The notes: generated by a model not told the origin, from the letters alone. A stretch of 64,000 nucleotides of DNA from Litorimonas sp947503715 (GCF_050271975.1 NZ_CP189850.1:2108001-2172000), one strand, 5' to 3'; shown: positions 34,387-44,884, counted from the first letter of the stretch. Numbers and translations: made by a program.

Positions 34387-37300
34387 ATGACTTCCACGAC
34401 ATTAAAATTTGGGGCTGGTATCCTGCTTTTTTTATTGGCGGGATGTATTGGATATTACCTCTTTCCTGCCTCTTCCAGTTCAAGCTTGATCCAAGCAGAC
34501 AAACGTCACCCTCTTGCGGTCGTCGAAACGCAGGTGGAAGCTTCACCCGAACCCATCACTATAGAAGACGAACCAACTGAACCCGCTATTGAGTTAGCTC
34601 AACCCGTCTTGCGCTATATAGGGTGGCAAACTGTCGACACGAACGGCACGTCTGAGGCCTGTTTGGAATTCGATAAATCCTTTAGCGCGGCGCAGGAAAC
34701 AGACTTGAAATCATATTTCAGACTTGACCCTGTCACCCCATTCTCGCTTCGCGCGACCGCAGAGCGTATTTGTGTGCTCGGGTTGGATTATGGTCAAACC
34801 TATCAGGTCGAAGTCCTGGAGGGTCTCACGGCGGATGACGGAACGATCCTTCCGCGTGACCGTCGTGTCAGTGTGAGCTTTGAGGATAAGCCATCTTTTG
34901 TCGGATTTGCAGGTGACGGTATTATCCTGCCTGAGACAAAGGGTGCGCGGCTGACTCTCAAAACGGTCAATGTGGAGAAACTCGACCTGACCCTCTACCG
35001 CATTAATGACCGTATCCTCTCGCAATATTCTCCTAACCAAGGCGAGCAGGGCACGGGTGATGATTATGTCAGCACTTATGAAGGCAATAATCGCCGCGTC
35101 GAAGTCTGGTCCGGTAAGTTAGATGTTGAAGCGGACCGCAATCAAGTTGTGCAAACACCTTTTGATCTTCAGGATAAAATCTCTGACCAAGGGCCGGGGG
35201 CCTATATCCTCATTGCGCGACATGCCGAGACGGGCAAACCGGACTACCAAATTGCGAAAGCCTTGCGATGGATTATCTCAACGGATCTGGCGCTCACGAG
35301 TTATCGCGGGTCCGATGCGCTACATGTCGCCGTGCGCTCTATAAAGACAGCAGGGTTACAGCCCGGCATTCGGCTCGATCTCATCGCGGGCAATAATGAA
35401 CAACTCGCAGAGGTCATGACGGACGGGCAGGGACGAGCCGTTTTTGATAACGCCATCCTCTCCGGCAAAGGTCCGCTCGCACCGCGTATGGTTATGGCTT
35501 ACGGACCTAACGGAGATTATGCCGTCCTCGACCTCTCCCGTGCGCCGCTCGATTTAAGCACGATGGATGTACAGGGCCGTGAAGGGGCGGGGGCATTTGA
35601 CCTCTATAGTTTCACAGACCGGGGTATTTATCGTCCCGGCGAGACGGTGCATTTAAACGTTCTTCTTCGCGATAGTTACGCAAATGCGATTGAGGGACGA
35701 ACGTTAACATTAGACATCCTCCGTCCGGACGGATCAGAAGACTCCAGCCGCGAATTACCCGCGCAAGGACAGGCAGGAGGGTATGTCACCTCCGTTGATC
35801 TTCCGGCGGATGCAGCCCGGGGTATCTGGAAACTCCGCGTTGGTGTGGAAGGTACGGACGCCGTTAAGGTCCAGAAAATTTCCGTCGAGGATTTCGTACC
35901 GCAGCGACTGAAACTTGATCTTCTTCCTGAAGATCAACCCGTTCTCAAATCGGGTGAAACGCGACGTCTCTCTCTTGATGCGCAATTCTATTATGGTGCT
36001 CCGGGGTCAAATTTAGAGACCGAGGGCGAAATCCGTGTGCAACGTGATCCCAATCCGTTTCCAGAGTTTAGCAATTACAGTTTTGGCGATGTGACAGAGA
36101 CTTATCAGGAACAGTTCATTCCTGTTGACGTCCCGATGACGGATGATGAGGGACAAGCGGGTCTCACATTTAAACTGGCTGAAACTGAAACCCGTTCAAC
36201 CTATCCGCTTCGTGCATCTGTCATCGCGGGTGTCGCCGAACCGGGTGGCCGCTATGTTCGCGAAAATCGCTTCATCCCGGTGCGACCTCTCGATCTCTAT
36301 ACAGGGTTTGATCCAAAATTTGACGGACGTGCAGATCGTCAGCTCGCCGCCCAAATTGATCTCATCAGTCTGAATGCGGCGGGCGAACGGGTTGCGGCGG
36401 ACCTGACTTGGACGCTTGTCAAAGAAGAACGCGATTACAATTGGTATCGCCAATATGACCGCTGGCAATATCGTGTCCGCACCTCGAATATTTTCATGGA
36501 TAAAGGCGAGATACGCATTGAGACGTCCGCACCTACAACGTGGTCCAGAAAACTCGATTGGGGGAGTTATCGTCTCGAGACGACGGATGCGTCCGGCGCG
36601 AAAGCCTCTTTCCGATTTGGCGTGGGCTGGTCCAATTCTGACGGGTCCAGCGATGCGCCTGACAGAATACTGATCGGTGCAACCGAGCTGCCTGAAAAAC
36701 CGGGCGGCGCGTTCACGCTAAACCTGAAAGCACCCTATGCGGGACGCGGCGATATCGTCATTGCCGACCACACGGTACGTACTATCCGTACAGTCGAAAT
36801 TCCGGAAGGCGCATCATCTCTAAGATTACCTTATGACCCGGATTGGGGCCACGATGTCTATGCGATGGTGACGCTCTATACCGCATTTGATGACGCTAAT
36901 AATAAGAGCGTGAAACGTGCCGTGGGCCTGACGCACATCGGTCTGGATCGCAGCGACCAGACTTTGGACATCGCGATTAATGCGCCAGACCGTATCGCAC
37001 CTCGCGTGACACTCGAGGTCCCGATTGAAATCTCGGGCGCTGCCGCAAAGGAAAAAGCGTGGGTCAGTCTCGCGGCTGTCGATGAGGGTATCCTCGCGCT
37101 CACGAATTTCCGTTCACCCGATGCAGCGGAGGCGTTCTTCTCAAAGAAAGCCTTCACACTCGACATTCGCGATGATTATGCGCGCATTCTCAATCCATAT
37201 CTGATGCAGGGCGCACAGCGTAGTGGCGGCGACTCCATTGGTGGTGCTGGCCTCTCCGTCGTGCCAACGCAGACCGTCGCACTGTTCCAAGGGCCGCTGA

Positions 37301-39294
37301 TGCTTAAAAATGGCAAAGCGACCATCTCGCTCGACCTCCCGGACTTTAACGGGGAACTCCGCCTGATGGTGACGGCTTGGACAAAATCAGCCGTGGGCAG
37401 TGCCTCGCAACCGATCAAAGTCCGCGATTCCGTTCCGGCCAATCTTTCTCTGCCGCGTTTTCTCGCGCCCGGTGACACCGCCGTCGCGACTCTAGCGCTT
37501 GATAATATTGACGGCGCGTCCGGTGTTTATCGTGCGAACATCGCTGCGCTTGGATTGCTGGAGGCTATGAATACCCGTTTCGATCTGCAACCCGGCACAC
37601 GTGATCAGACGGGCATCTATATCTCTGACGCGAAAGAAGGAATCTATAATTTCACGACCAAGATTTCCGGTCCCGGTGGGTATGCGATTGAAACGGATTA
37701 TCCGATTGAAGTGCGCTCGCCCTATCGCCCCATCCTGCGGCGGTCGATTCATGCATTGGAACCGGGGGAGAGTTTTGCGCTCAATCCTGACCGGTTAGAC
37801 GGCTATAATATTCTAAGTGCGGATGTGGATGTGTCCGTCGCGCGTTTGCCCGGTTTATCCGTCCAACCCTATCTCAGCAGCCTGTCGCGCTATCCCTATG
37901 GTTGTACCGAACAGACCGTGAGCAGCGCCATGCCGCTCCTCTTTGTTGAAAATCTGGGGGGCTTCTCGGACACGTCCAATGCGACGCTGAGACAGCGTAT
38001 TCAGAGCGCCATTGCCAAAGTCTCCTCTCGACAAAGTCGATCCGGAGAATTTGGTCTCTGGTCCGAGGGCGACGGATATCTCTCGCCTTGGCTGCAACTC
38101 TATGTGTCCGAATTCTTGGTCGAGGCAGAGAAGAACGGATTTGAGGTGTCAGAGGCTGGCCTGTCTTCCGCATTGGATGCAGCCAAGAGCTTGTCTCTCA
38201 TGGAAGATTATTCCAATCTCAATCTCGCCTTCCCGAATGAAAACAGCCGCAGACGTGCAGAACTACGCCGGGCGGAACAGGCGGCTTACGCGCATTATGT
38301 TCTAGCCCTTGCGGGTCGCCCGGATGCCTCCGGCGTCCGTTACGTCAATGACCGTTTTGGCAAGACGATCGACAGTCCGATAGCGCAGGCCTATCTCGGC
38401 GCGGCCCTGTCCCGCATCGGCGATGCCGCCAGAGCCGAAGCCGCCTTTACCCGCGCACAAGACCGCATTGGCGATGACATTCCTTATGATTATTACGACT
38501 CTGCCGAACGCGACGCAGCGGCGGTTCTTGCCATTGGGGGTAATGATCTCTCAGATGATATTGCGGAAGTTATTCTCTTGAGGTTGGCCGATCTCGATCC
38601 CGCAAAAACTTCAACTCAGGAAAAGAGTTATATCGTCAGGGCGATGTCGAAAATCACGCAAGGCGATGAGGCGGTTTCCATCTCATCAAAAGGCATTGAT
38701 TTAGACGATGCGACGGCGTCGCTGCTCGGATCAGATATGTCCGCTGATAAATCTATTATGAATACTGGCGATAGTCGACTTTACGTCACATTGGATATTG
38801 ATGCGACTCCTCTGACCGCGCCGGAGCCCATCTCCGCAGGTTTTGACGTCAAGAAGACGCTCTATTCGCCGAGGGGGGAAGTCTTGTCCGTTTCGCAACT
38901 CCAAAGGGGTGACCGCGTCGTCGTCCTTTTGGAAGCGAGGTCGAATTACACGGCGGAAACGATGATGGTTATGGCCGATCTTCTGCCCGCCGGGTTGGAG
39001 ATTGAGACCGTTCTCAATCCACCCGATGCGGGCGAAGAAGGCGCGTTCAAATTTCTCGGCGAACTGTCAGAATTCGATATGCAGGAAGCGCGGGATGATC
39101 GGTTTATCGCCTCAGACCGTTGGATGAAATGGGAACGGGACCGCCGGACTTTCCGTGCGGCCTATATTGCGCGGGCGGTGACTGTCGGTGATTTCATCAT
39201 GCCCGCCCTTATCGTGGAAGATATGTACCGCCCGACTCGTGTCGGAACATCTAAAGCCTCGCGCATTACTATTGATCCGGCGGGCTCAAACTAG
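34387..39294 (+). CDS. bacterial alpha-2-macroglobulin (YfhM-like lipoprotein)
   Basis: The 1635-residue periplasmic protease trap is tethered by an N-terminal lipobox (LLFLLAGC, ~18-19). It consists of many MG domains, including the A2M N2 region with GIYRPGETVHLNVLLRD (~415). The thioester motif is GCTEQ near residue 1172, where Cys and Gln form the reactive bond, and a helical thioester domain (~1130-1400) and C-terminal receptor-like region follow. Such proteins bind attacking proteases. The gene abuts pbpC, as in Escherichia yfhM-pbpC; the pair is thought to guard and repair the envelope together. Confidence 0.95.
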   Translation: MTSTTLKFGAGILLFLLAGCIGYYLFPASSSSSLIQADKRHPLAVVETQVEASPEPITIEDEPTEPAIELAQPVLRYIGWQTVDTNGTSEACLEFDKSFSAAQETDLKSYFRLDPVTPFSLRATAERICVLGLDYGQTYQVEVLEGLTADDGTILPRDRRVSVSFEDKPSFVGFAGDGIILPETKGARLTLKTVNVEKLDLTLYRINDRILSQYSPNQGEQGTGDDYVSTYEGNNRRVEVWSGKLDVEADRNQVVQTPFDLQDKISDQGPGAYILIARHAETGKPDYQIAKALRWIISTDLALTSYRGSDALHVAVRSIKTAGLQPGIRLDLIAGNNEQLAEVMTDGQGRAVFDNAILSGKGPLAPRMVMAYGPNGDYAVLDLSRAPLDLSTMDVQGREGAGAFDLYSFTDRGIYRPGETVHLNVLLRDSYANAIEGRTLTLDILRPDGSEDSSRELPAQGQAGGYVTSVDLPADAARGIWKLRVGVEGTDAVKVQKISVEDFVPQRLKLDLLPEDQPVLKSGETRRLSLDAQFYYGAPGSNLETEGEIRVQRDPNPFPEFSNYSFGDVTETYQEQFIPVDVPMTDDEGQAGLTFKLAETETRSTYPLRASVIAGVAEPGGRYVRENRFIPVRPLDLYTGFDPKFDGRADRQLAAQIDLISLNAAGERVAADLTWTLVKEERDYNWYRQYDRWQYRVRTSNIFMDKGEIRIETSAPTTWSRKLDWGSYRLETTDASGAKASFRFGVGWSNSDGSSDAPDRILIGATELPEKPGGAFTLNLKAPYAGRGDIVIADHTVRTIRTVEIPEGASSLRLPYDPDWGHDVYAMVTLYTAFDDANNKSVKRAVGLTHIGLDRSDQTLDIAINAPDRIAPRVTLEVPIEISGAAAKEKAWVSLAAVDEGILALTNFRSPDAAEAFFSKKAFTLDIRDDYARILNPYLMQGAQRSGGDSIGGAGLSVVPTQTVALFQGPLMLKNGKATISLDLPDFNGELRLMVTAWTKSAVGSASQPIKVRDSVPANLSLPRFLAPGDTAVATLALDNIDGASGVYRANIAALGLLEAMNTRFDLQPGTRDQTGIYISDAKEGIYNFTTKISGPGGYAIETDYPIEVRSPYRPILRRSIHALEPGESFALNPDRLDGYNILSADVDVSVARLPGLSVQPYLSSLSRYPYGCTEQTVSSAMPLLFVENLGGFSDTSNATLRQRIQSAIAKVSSRQSRSGEFGLWSEGDGYLSPWLQLYVSEFLVEAEKNGFEVSEAGLSSALDAAKSLSLMEDYSNLNLAFPNENSRRRAELRRAEQAAYAHYVLALAGRPDASGVRYVNDRFGKTIDSPIAQAYLGAALSRIGDAARAEAAFTRAQDRIGDDIPYDYYDSAERDAAAVLAIGGNDLSDDIAEVILLRLADLDPAKTSTQEKSYIVRAMSKITQGDEAVSISSKGIDLDDATASLLGSDMSADKSIMNTGDSRLYVTLDIDATPLTAPEPISAGFDVKKTLYSPRGEVLSVSQLQRGDRVVVLLEARSNYTAETMMVMADLLPAGLEIETVLNPPDAGEEGAFKFLGELSEFDMQEARDDRFIASDRWMKWERDRRTFRAAYIARAVTVGDFIMPALIVEDMYRPTRVGTSKASRITIDPAGSN

Positions 39295-41328
39295 GTGCGG
39301 AAACTCGCAGGATATCTGATCTTAGCAGGCAGCGCAGTTCTGAGCCTATGGTTTGCACAAGCGCCTGTATCAAAGTCTGACCTGTCCGCGACGTCCCCAA
39401 TCCTGCTGGATCAGAATGAAACCTGGTTGAATGTTCGAACGATTGAAGGCGGCACATGGCGCATTGGGGCTGATTTGGAGACAATTGACCCGGCCTTCTT
39501 AGACGCACTCATTGAGATCGAGGACCGCCGCTTCTACACGCATTCAGGCGTCGATGGAGCTGCTATATTGCGGGCGCTGAAAAGTTGGCGGGAGGAGGGT
39601 GATATCGTCTCTGGTGCGTCGACAATTACGATGCAACTCGTGCGTCAATATAAGCCCCGACCGCGGACGATGCGGTCCAAGATGATTGAGAGTTTCGAGG
39701 CCTTGAGATTCGAGCTTCATTTCACGAAATCGGAAATTCTTGAGCAATATCTCACTCGCATTAGTTATGGCGGGAACATTGAGGGGATTGAGGCGGCCAG
39801 CCGGATTTATCTCGGCAAATCCGCCAAATATTTATCACATGATGAAATTGCTTTGCTCATTGCACTGCCCCAAGCGCCGGAAGCCCGTCGTCCGGATCGG
39901 AATGCACAAGGCGCGAAGGGTGGCCGTGACAGAATTCTGAAACGCTTGGCGCAGGCGGGTTTGTTAAACTCTCAGGCTCTCACCGAAAGTCTTGCGGCGC
40001 CAATACCACTCGCAAAAACTGAACTTCCCAATGCGGCATGGTTGACGGCGGAACGGTTAGTTGACCAAGGCCGGACTGTCCGCAGTTTTATTGAGCCCGC
40101 ATTGCAACGCTCTCTCGAAAATCGTCTCTCCGATTATGTTGACGGGTTGCCCGAGCCCGTAAATGCATCGGCTATCATCGTCCATGCGCCTACTCGCGAA
40201 GTTCGGGCCCATACCGCGATTGGACGGCACGACCATGATGGGGGCTGGTTGGATATGACGGCAGCGATCCGATCCCCGGGGTCGACGTTGAAGCCCTTTG
40301 TTTATGCCCTCGGCATGGATGATGGCCTCATCGGGCAAGATACCCGTTTACGGGATGCGCCGAGTCGGTTTGGGTCTTACCGTCCCGAAAATTTTGACCG
40401 CCGCTATTACGGCGATGTGACCATGGCGCAAGCGTTGCAACATTCTCTGAATGTGCCTGCCGTCGGCATATTGGACCGTGTCGGTGGGCGTCGTTTGGAT
40501 GCAACTTTGCGCGCTGCGGGAGTGTCACCCAGCCAGACGGGGCCGGGCGCGGATGGGGCTGATGCAGGCTTGGCTTTGGCACTGGGCGGAACGGGTCTGT
40601 CTGCCAGAGATTTAGCAGTGCTTTACACAGCCATTGCAAATGACGGTTTGGCTGCGTCTTTGAAATGGACGTCAGAAGATAGCGCATTTGATGAGTCTTT
40701 CACGCTCCTGCAAAAGGATACCGCAAAGACATTGCGCGACATCATGGCCGCCGCGCCGAGGCCTGCCGGGATCCTGCCAACATATCTTGGGTTCAAAGCA
40801 CCTGATGTTGGTTACAAAACGGGGACCTCATACGGATTTCGGGATAGTTGGGCGGCGGGACTTTCCGGTGACTACGTTGTCATTGTCTGGGTCGGGCGGC
40901 CGGATGGAGGGCCACGACCCGGTGTGACAGGTCGGGATGCGGCCGCGCCGCTCCTCTTTGAGATTGCAAATGATCTCACTTATAAATCGGCGAAGAAGTC
41001 GTTGCGTGTTGAAAACAGGACGACAGAGAAACTCGCCTCTGCGGATGAAGCGGCTCCCGTTATCCTCTTCCCCGCAGATGGAACAGAAATTGCCATTTCA
41101 GACTTTGGCGAAGACTCAGAGGGCGTCGATCTCGTCATACAGTCAGCCTATGAGAACCCGCGTCTCTATGTGGATGATAAGCCTGTTGAACGAACGCGTC
41201 ACGGATTTCGGTTTTTACCGGATGCGCCCGGTTTCTATAATCTCGTGGTCGTCGATAAAAAGGGCCACAAGACACGGGGCACGTTTCGCGTACTCTCAAC
41301 CGAGGATATCTCTCACCCGGGTTTTTAG
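39295..41328 (+). CDS. pbpC: penicillin-binding protein 1C
   Basis: This is a bifunctional class A PBP of the inner membrane that polymerises and may cross-link peptidoglycan. The 677-residue product has an N-terminal helix (~5-22) and a GT51 transglycosylase domain (~55-225, EIEDRRFYTHSGVD with the catalytic Glu). The transpeptidase domain carries SPGSTLKPF (~327), SLNVP and KTGTSYGF (~505), and a BiPBP_C domain spans ~580-670. GTG at 39295 follows the alpha-2-macroglobulin stop with no gap, so the two are translationally coupled. The 3' end overlaps the UDG-like gene by 33 bases. Confidence 0.94.
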   Translation: MRKLAGYLILAGSAVLSLWFAQAPVSKSDLSATSPILLDQNETWLNVRTIEGGTWRIGADLETIDPAFLDALIEIEDRRFYTHSGVDGAAILRALKSWREEGDIVSGASTITMQLVRQYKPRPRTMRSKMIESFEALRFELHFTKSEILEQYLTRISYGGNIEGIEAASRIYLGKSAKYLSHDEIALLIALPQAPEARRPDRNAQGAKGGRDRILKRLAQAGLLNSQALTESLAAPIPLAKTELPNAAWLTAERLVDQGRTVRSFIEPALQRSLENRLSDYVDGLPEPVNASAIIVHAPTREVRAHTAIGRHDHDGGWLDMTAAIRSPGSTLKPFVYALGMDDGLIGQDTRLRDAPSRFGSYRPENFDRRYYGDVTMAQALQHSLNVPAVGILDRVGGRRLDATLRAAGVSPSQTGPGADGADAGLALALGGTGLSARDLAVLYTAIANDGLAASLKWTSEDSAFDESFTLLQKDTAKTLRDIMAAAPRPAGILPTYLGFKAPDVGYKTGTSYGFRDSWAAGLSGDYVVIVWVGRPDGGPRPGVTGRDAAAPLLFEIANDLTYKSAKKSLRVENRTTEKLASADEAAPVILFPADGTEIAISDFGEDSEGVDLVIQSAYENPRLYVDDKPVERTRHGFRFLPDAPGFYNLVVVDKKGHKTRGTFRVLSTEDISHPGF

Positions 41329-41916
41329 AGCGTCGAGTTCTTCGCTGAACCAGTCATGTTTTTTGATCCAAGCATTATTTCGCCAGCTCGGATGTGGGAG
41401 GGGCATGAGGTTAGGGCCGTAATCTGGCCAATGTCGAACCGTCTCCGTCAGGTTGCGATGCGCACGCTCTCCCAAATGCCATTTCACAGCATACATCCCG
41501 ATGATGAGCGTGAGTTGGATGTTGGGTAGAGCGGCCTCCAATTTCTCCTGCCAAAGCGGGCCGCATTCCTTGCGCGGGGGCAGGTCACTGCCATGTTTGT
41601 CATAGCCCGGAAAACAGAACCCCATTGGCGTAATGGCGAAATTATCCGGATTATAAAAACTCTCACGATCTACGCCCAGCCAATCCCGCAATCGATCTCC
41701 CGACGGATCGTTAAAGGTGAGTGAGCTATCATGCGCTCGAATACCGGGGGCTTGTCCGATTATGCGAATGCGGCTGTCGCGCGACGCTTGCAGGACGGGG
41801 TTGGGCGTCACGGGCAGGGGCGGCACCACAGTCGCGCAGACGTTACAGTTTCTTATCTCGGCCAAAAGGCAAGATGTGCCGCATGAGGACGATATGCCGG
41901 AGTTGTTATTTCGCAT
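41296..41916 (-). CDS. uracil-DNA glycosylase family protein
   Basis: The 206-residue product belongs to the UDG superfamily that removes damaged bases from DNA. Motif 1 appears as IIGQAPGIRAHDSS (~52) and motif 2 as LPHPSWRNNAW (~172). Early cysteines (C-x2-C in RNCNVC, and CGTSC) and a later one could support an Fe-S cluster, but I cannot match them to the family 4 or 5 pattern with certainty. The sequence resembles the uracil-DNA glycosylase family proteins common in alphaproteobacteria. It is convergent with pbpC. Confidence 0.82.
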   Translation of the reverse strand: MRNNNSGISSSCGTSCLLAEIRNCNVCATVVPPLPVTPNPVLQASRDSRIRIIGQAPGIRAHDSSLTFNDPSGDRLRDWLGVDRESFYNPDNFAITPMGFCFPGYDKHGSDLPPRKECGPLWQEKLEAALPNIQLTLIIGMYAVKWHLGERAHRNLTETVRHWPDYGPNLMPLPHPSWRNNAWIKKHDWFSEELDALKTRVRDILG

Positions 41917-41986
41917 TCTCTTTTGATAAGCGCATAGCTTTGGCGCGACCAGCGCGTTATGCCGTAAAAATTGAAAGGACGCGATT

Positions 41987-43180
41987 ATGTCAGACAGTCT
42001 CTATTCCGATCTTGCGCAAGAGCTCGAGTCGATCCGTGAAGACGGCCTCTATAAAGAAGAGCGTCTGATCACAGGCGAGCAAACGGCCTCTATTGATGTC
42101 GGCGGTAAGAGCGTTCTGAATTTCTGTGCCAATAATTATCTCGGCTTGGCCGACAATGCGGACCTCATTGAAGCCGCGAAAGTCGCGCTCGATAATTACG
42201 GGTTTGGCATGGCTTCCGTCCGGTTTATTTGTGGAACACAGGGACAGCATAGGGAATTGGAACAAGCCCTCGCGAACTGGCTCGGCTTTGAGGATAGCAT
42301 TCTTTATGCGGCCTGCTTTGACGCGAATGGCGGTGTGTTTGAACCGCTCTTGGGTCGGGAAGATGCGATTATCTCGGATTCGCTAAACCATGCTTCGATC
42401 ATTGATGGCATCCGCCTCTGCAAGGCCAAACGCTATCGCTACGCCAATAATGACATGGCGGACCTCGAAGAAAAACTGAAAGCGGCCCGCGCAGACGGTG
42501 CGAAACAAGTTATGATCGCAACCGATGGGGTCTTCTCGATGGACGGAACTATCGCGAACCTGAAAGGGATTTGCGATCTCAAAGATAAATATAACGCCGT
42601 CCTGATGGTCGATGATTGTCACGCAACGGGTTTTCTCGGCAAGGGCGGACGCGGATCTGCGGAATATTGCGACGTTGAAGGCCGCGTTGATATTTTGACA
42701 GGGACACTCGGCAAAGCTCTCGGCGGTGCCATGGGAGGCTTTACCTGTGCGCGACAGGAAGTCGTGGATATGTTGCGTCAACGCTCGCGGCCTTATCTCT
42801 TCTCCAACAGCCTGGCCCCGCCGCTCGTCGGCGCGAGCTTGAAAGCCATTGAACTCGCGAAAGACGGAGACAATTTGCGCGGGAAGTTAGAGTTTAATTC
42901 GCAACGGTTCCGCGCAGGCATGGAGGCGGCTGGCTTTGACCTCAAACCCGGTGAGCACCCAATTATTCCGGTGATGCTGGGCGATGCGAAACTCGCGCAG
43001 GATATGGCGGCAAAACTACTCGATGAAGGGATTTACGTCATCGGGTTCTTCTTCCCCGTCGTGCCCAAAGGGCAAGCCCGTATTCGCACGCAGATGAGCG
43101 CGGCGCACACGCCCGAACATATTGATCGCGCGATTGCAGCCTTCACAAAGGTCGGACGTGAATTGGGCGTCATCTCATGA
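41987..43180 (+). CDS. kbl: 2-amino-3-ketobutyrate CoA ligase (glycine C-acetyltransferase)
   Basis: This PLP enzyme cleaves 2-amino-3-ketobutyrate with CoA to glycine and acetyl-CoA, the second step of threonine breakdown. The 397-residue product has FCANNYLGLADN near residue 45, MVDDCHATGF (~205) for cofactor contact, and the PLP lysine in GTLGKALGGAMGG (~243). AAAGGACG lies before the ATG. Its stop overlaps the ATG of tdh, which gives the preceding reaction. Confidence 0.96.
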   Translation: MSDSLYSDLAQELESIREDGLYKEERLITGEQTASIDVGGKSVLNFCANNYLGLADNADLIEAAKVALDNYGFGMASVRFICGTQGQHRELEQALANWLGFEDSILYAACFDANGGVFEPLLGREDAIISDSLNHASIIDGIRLCKAKRYRYANNDMADLEEKLKAARADGAKQVMIATDGVFSMDGTIANLKGICDLKDKYNAVLMVDDCHATGFLGKGGRGSAEYCDVEGRVDILTGTLGKALGGAMGGFTCARQEVVDMLRQRSRPYLFSNSLAPPLVGASLKAIELAKDGDNLRGKLEFNSQRFRAGMEAAGFDLKPGEHPIIPVMLGDAKLAQDMAAKLLDEGIYVIGFFFPVVPKGQARIRTQMSAAHTPEHIDRAIAAFTKVGRELGVIS

Positions 43181-44223
43181 CGGAGATGATGAAAGCCCTG
43201 GTCAAGGCCAAACCTGAAAAAGGACTTTGGCTGCAGGATGTTCCGATACCCGAAATCGCACCGGATGAAGTCCTGATTAAAATTGAGCGCACCGCGATTT
43301 GCGGCACCGATATGCACATCTATGGCTGGGATGAATGGGCGCAGCAGAATGTGCCGGTCCCGTTGGTCGTCGGACATGAATATGGCGGGACGGTCGCCGC
43401 TATCGGCTCAACTGTGAAACGGGTGAAAGTCGGAGACCGAGTGACCGGTGAGGGCCACGTCGTCGGACGGCGGTCTCGCAATGCCCGTGCGGGGCGGTTC
43501 CATCTTGACCCGGATACGAAAGGGATTGGCGTGAATTTACCCGGAGCTTTTGCGCAATATCTTGCCCTGCCGGAATTCAATGTCATTCCTCTGCCGGAAT
43601 CTATTCCACTAGATATTGCTGCAATCATGGACCCGCTAGGTAACGCGGTTCATACGGCACTCGCTTTTGATCTGGTGGGGGAAGATGTCCTCATAACGGG
43701 AGCGGGACCTATCGGTATTATGGCCGCAGCTGTCGCAGAACGGGCAGGGGCAAGACGTATCGTCCTGACGGATATCGAAGACTGGCGTCTGGATTTTGCC
43801 AAGACGATCACGTCGCGCACGCGGATGGTCAACACGATGTCTGAAGACCTAAAAGACGTGATGTCCGAAATCGGAATGTCGGAAGGCTTTGATGTCGGCT
43901 TGGAAATGAGCGGTGCCAAACCCGCCTTTGAGCAAATGCTCGACACAATGCTGATGGGTGGATCTATTGCTATGCTGGGGATTCCGGCAACGCCTTATCC
44001 CGTTGACCTGTCAAAAATCGTCGGGAAAGCTCTAACGATTAAAGGTATTTATGGCCGTCAGATGTATGAAACTTGGTATAAAATGCTCGCGCTGTTGGAT
44101 AGCGGTCTTGATATGTCGAACATGATTACCCACCGTTTTGCTGCGCGTGATTTCCAACAGGCGTTCGATTTGATGGAAACACGGAAGGCTGGGAAGGTCA
44201 TTTTGGACTGGTCGCAAATATGA
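43177..44223 (+). CDS. tdh: L-threonine 3-dehydrogenase, structural-zinc cysteines missing
   Basis: This medium-chain dehydrogenase oxidises threonine with NAD to 2-amino-3-ketobutyrate. The 348-residue product has the catalytic-zinc residues in ICGTDMHIYGWDEW (~40) and VVGHEYGG (~67). A Rossmann fold with TGAGPIGIMAAAVAERAG (~172) follows. The lobe that usually holds four structural-zinc cysteines reads GEGHVVGRRSRNARAGRFH, with none of them. It overlaps kbl and the following nitroreductase gene (both ATGA-type). An ATG four codons downstream is an alternative start. Confidence 0.94.
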   Translation: MTEMMKALVKAKPEKGLWLQDVPIPEIAPDEVLIKIERTAICGTDMHIYGWDEWAQQNVPVPLVVGHEYGGTVAAIGSTVKRVKVGDRVTGEGHVVGRRSRNARAGRFHLDPDTKGIGVNLPGAFAQYLALPEFNVIPLPESIPLDIAAIMDPLGNAVHTALAFDLVGEDVLITGAGPIGIMAAAVAERAGARRIVLTDIEDWRLDFAKTITSRTRMVNTMSEDLKDVMSEIGMSEGFDVGLEMSGAKPAFEQMLDTMLMGGSIAMLGIPATPYPVDLSKIVGKALTIKGIYGRQMYETWYKMLALLDSGLDMSNMITHRFAARDFQQAFDLMETRKAGKVILDWSQI

Positions 44224-44882
44224 GTGAGGAACAGGTTCCTTTGACGGGTTATCGTTCTGTCTCAGATGAGGAGATGGCGGCGGTCTCGAAAGACATGCTG
44301 GCAATGCTTCGAAAGCGTCGGACGGTTCGGGATTTCTCTGATAAACCCGTTCCAAGAGATGTAATCGAAACAGCCATCAAAGCGGCTGCCACAGCGCCCA
44401 ATGGTGCCAATCAACAACCTTGGCATTTCGCTGCTATCTCAAACTCTCATATGAAACGCCGCATTTGCGAAGCCGCCGAAGAAGAAGAGCGCGCCTTTTA
44501 CGGCGGACGGGCTTCTGACGAATGGCTGGATGCGCTCGCGCCGCTCGGCACCGATGCGTCAAAGCCTTTCTTGGAAACTGCGCCATGGTTAATCGCGATA
44601 TTTGCGCAGAAAAAAGGCCCGAATGGCGAAAAACATTACTATGTCACCGAAAGCGTCGGCATCGCGATTGGCATGTTGATTGCGACTCTTCATGCGGCGG
44701 GCCTTGCGACACTTACACACACGCCCGCGCCGATGAATTTTTTGCGAGAGATTTGTGGGCGTCCGACTAGCGAGAAGCCTTTGGTCCTATTGGTTGTCGG
44801 ACATCCGGCTGAAGATGCCACCGTTCCAGCTCACGCATTAGAGAAAAAGACATTTGATGAGATTGCGAAAGTCTGGGTTTAA
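44220..44882 (+). CDS. nitroreductase family flavoprotein
   Basis: The 220-residue product is an FMN-dependent oxidoreductase of the nitroreductase fold. It has RKRRTVRDFSDKPVP (~32-46) for phosphate binding, APNGANQQPWHFAAI (~62), and the C-terminal LLVVGHPAEDA. Substrate is not readable; some relatives act on enones or quinones. The ATGA overlap with tdh places it in the threonine operon. It ends 2 bases before the convergent small gene. Confidence 0.9.
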   Translation: MSEEQVPLTGYRSVSDEEMAAVSKDMLAMLRKRRTVRDFSDKPVPRDVIETAIKAAATAPNGANQQPWHFAAISNSHMKRRICEAAEEEERAFYGGRASDEWLDALAPLGTDASKPFLETAPWLIAIFAQKKGPNGEKHYYVTESVGIAIGMLIATLHAAGLATLTHTPAPMNFLREICGRPTSEKPLVLLVVGHPAEDATVPAHALEKKTFDEIAKVWV

Positions 44883-44884
44883 AT

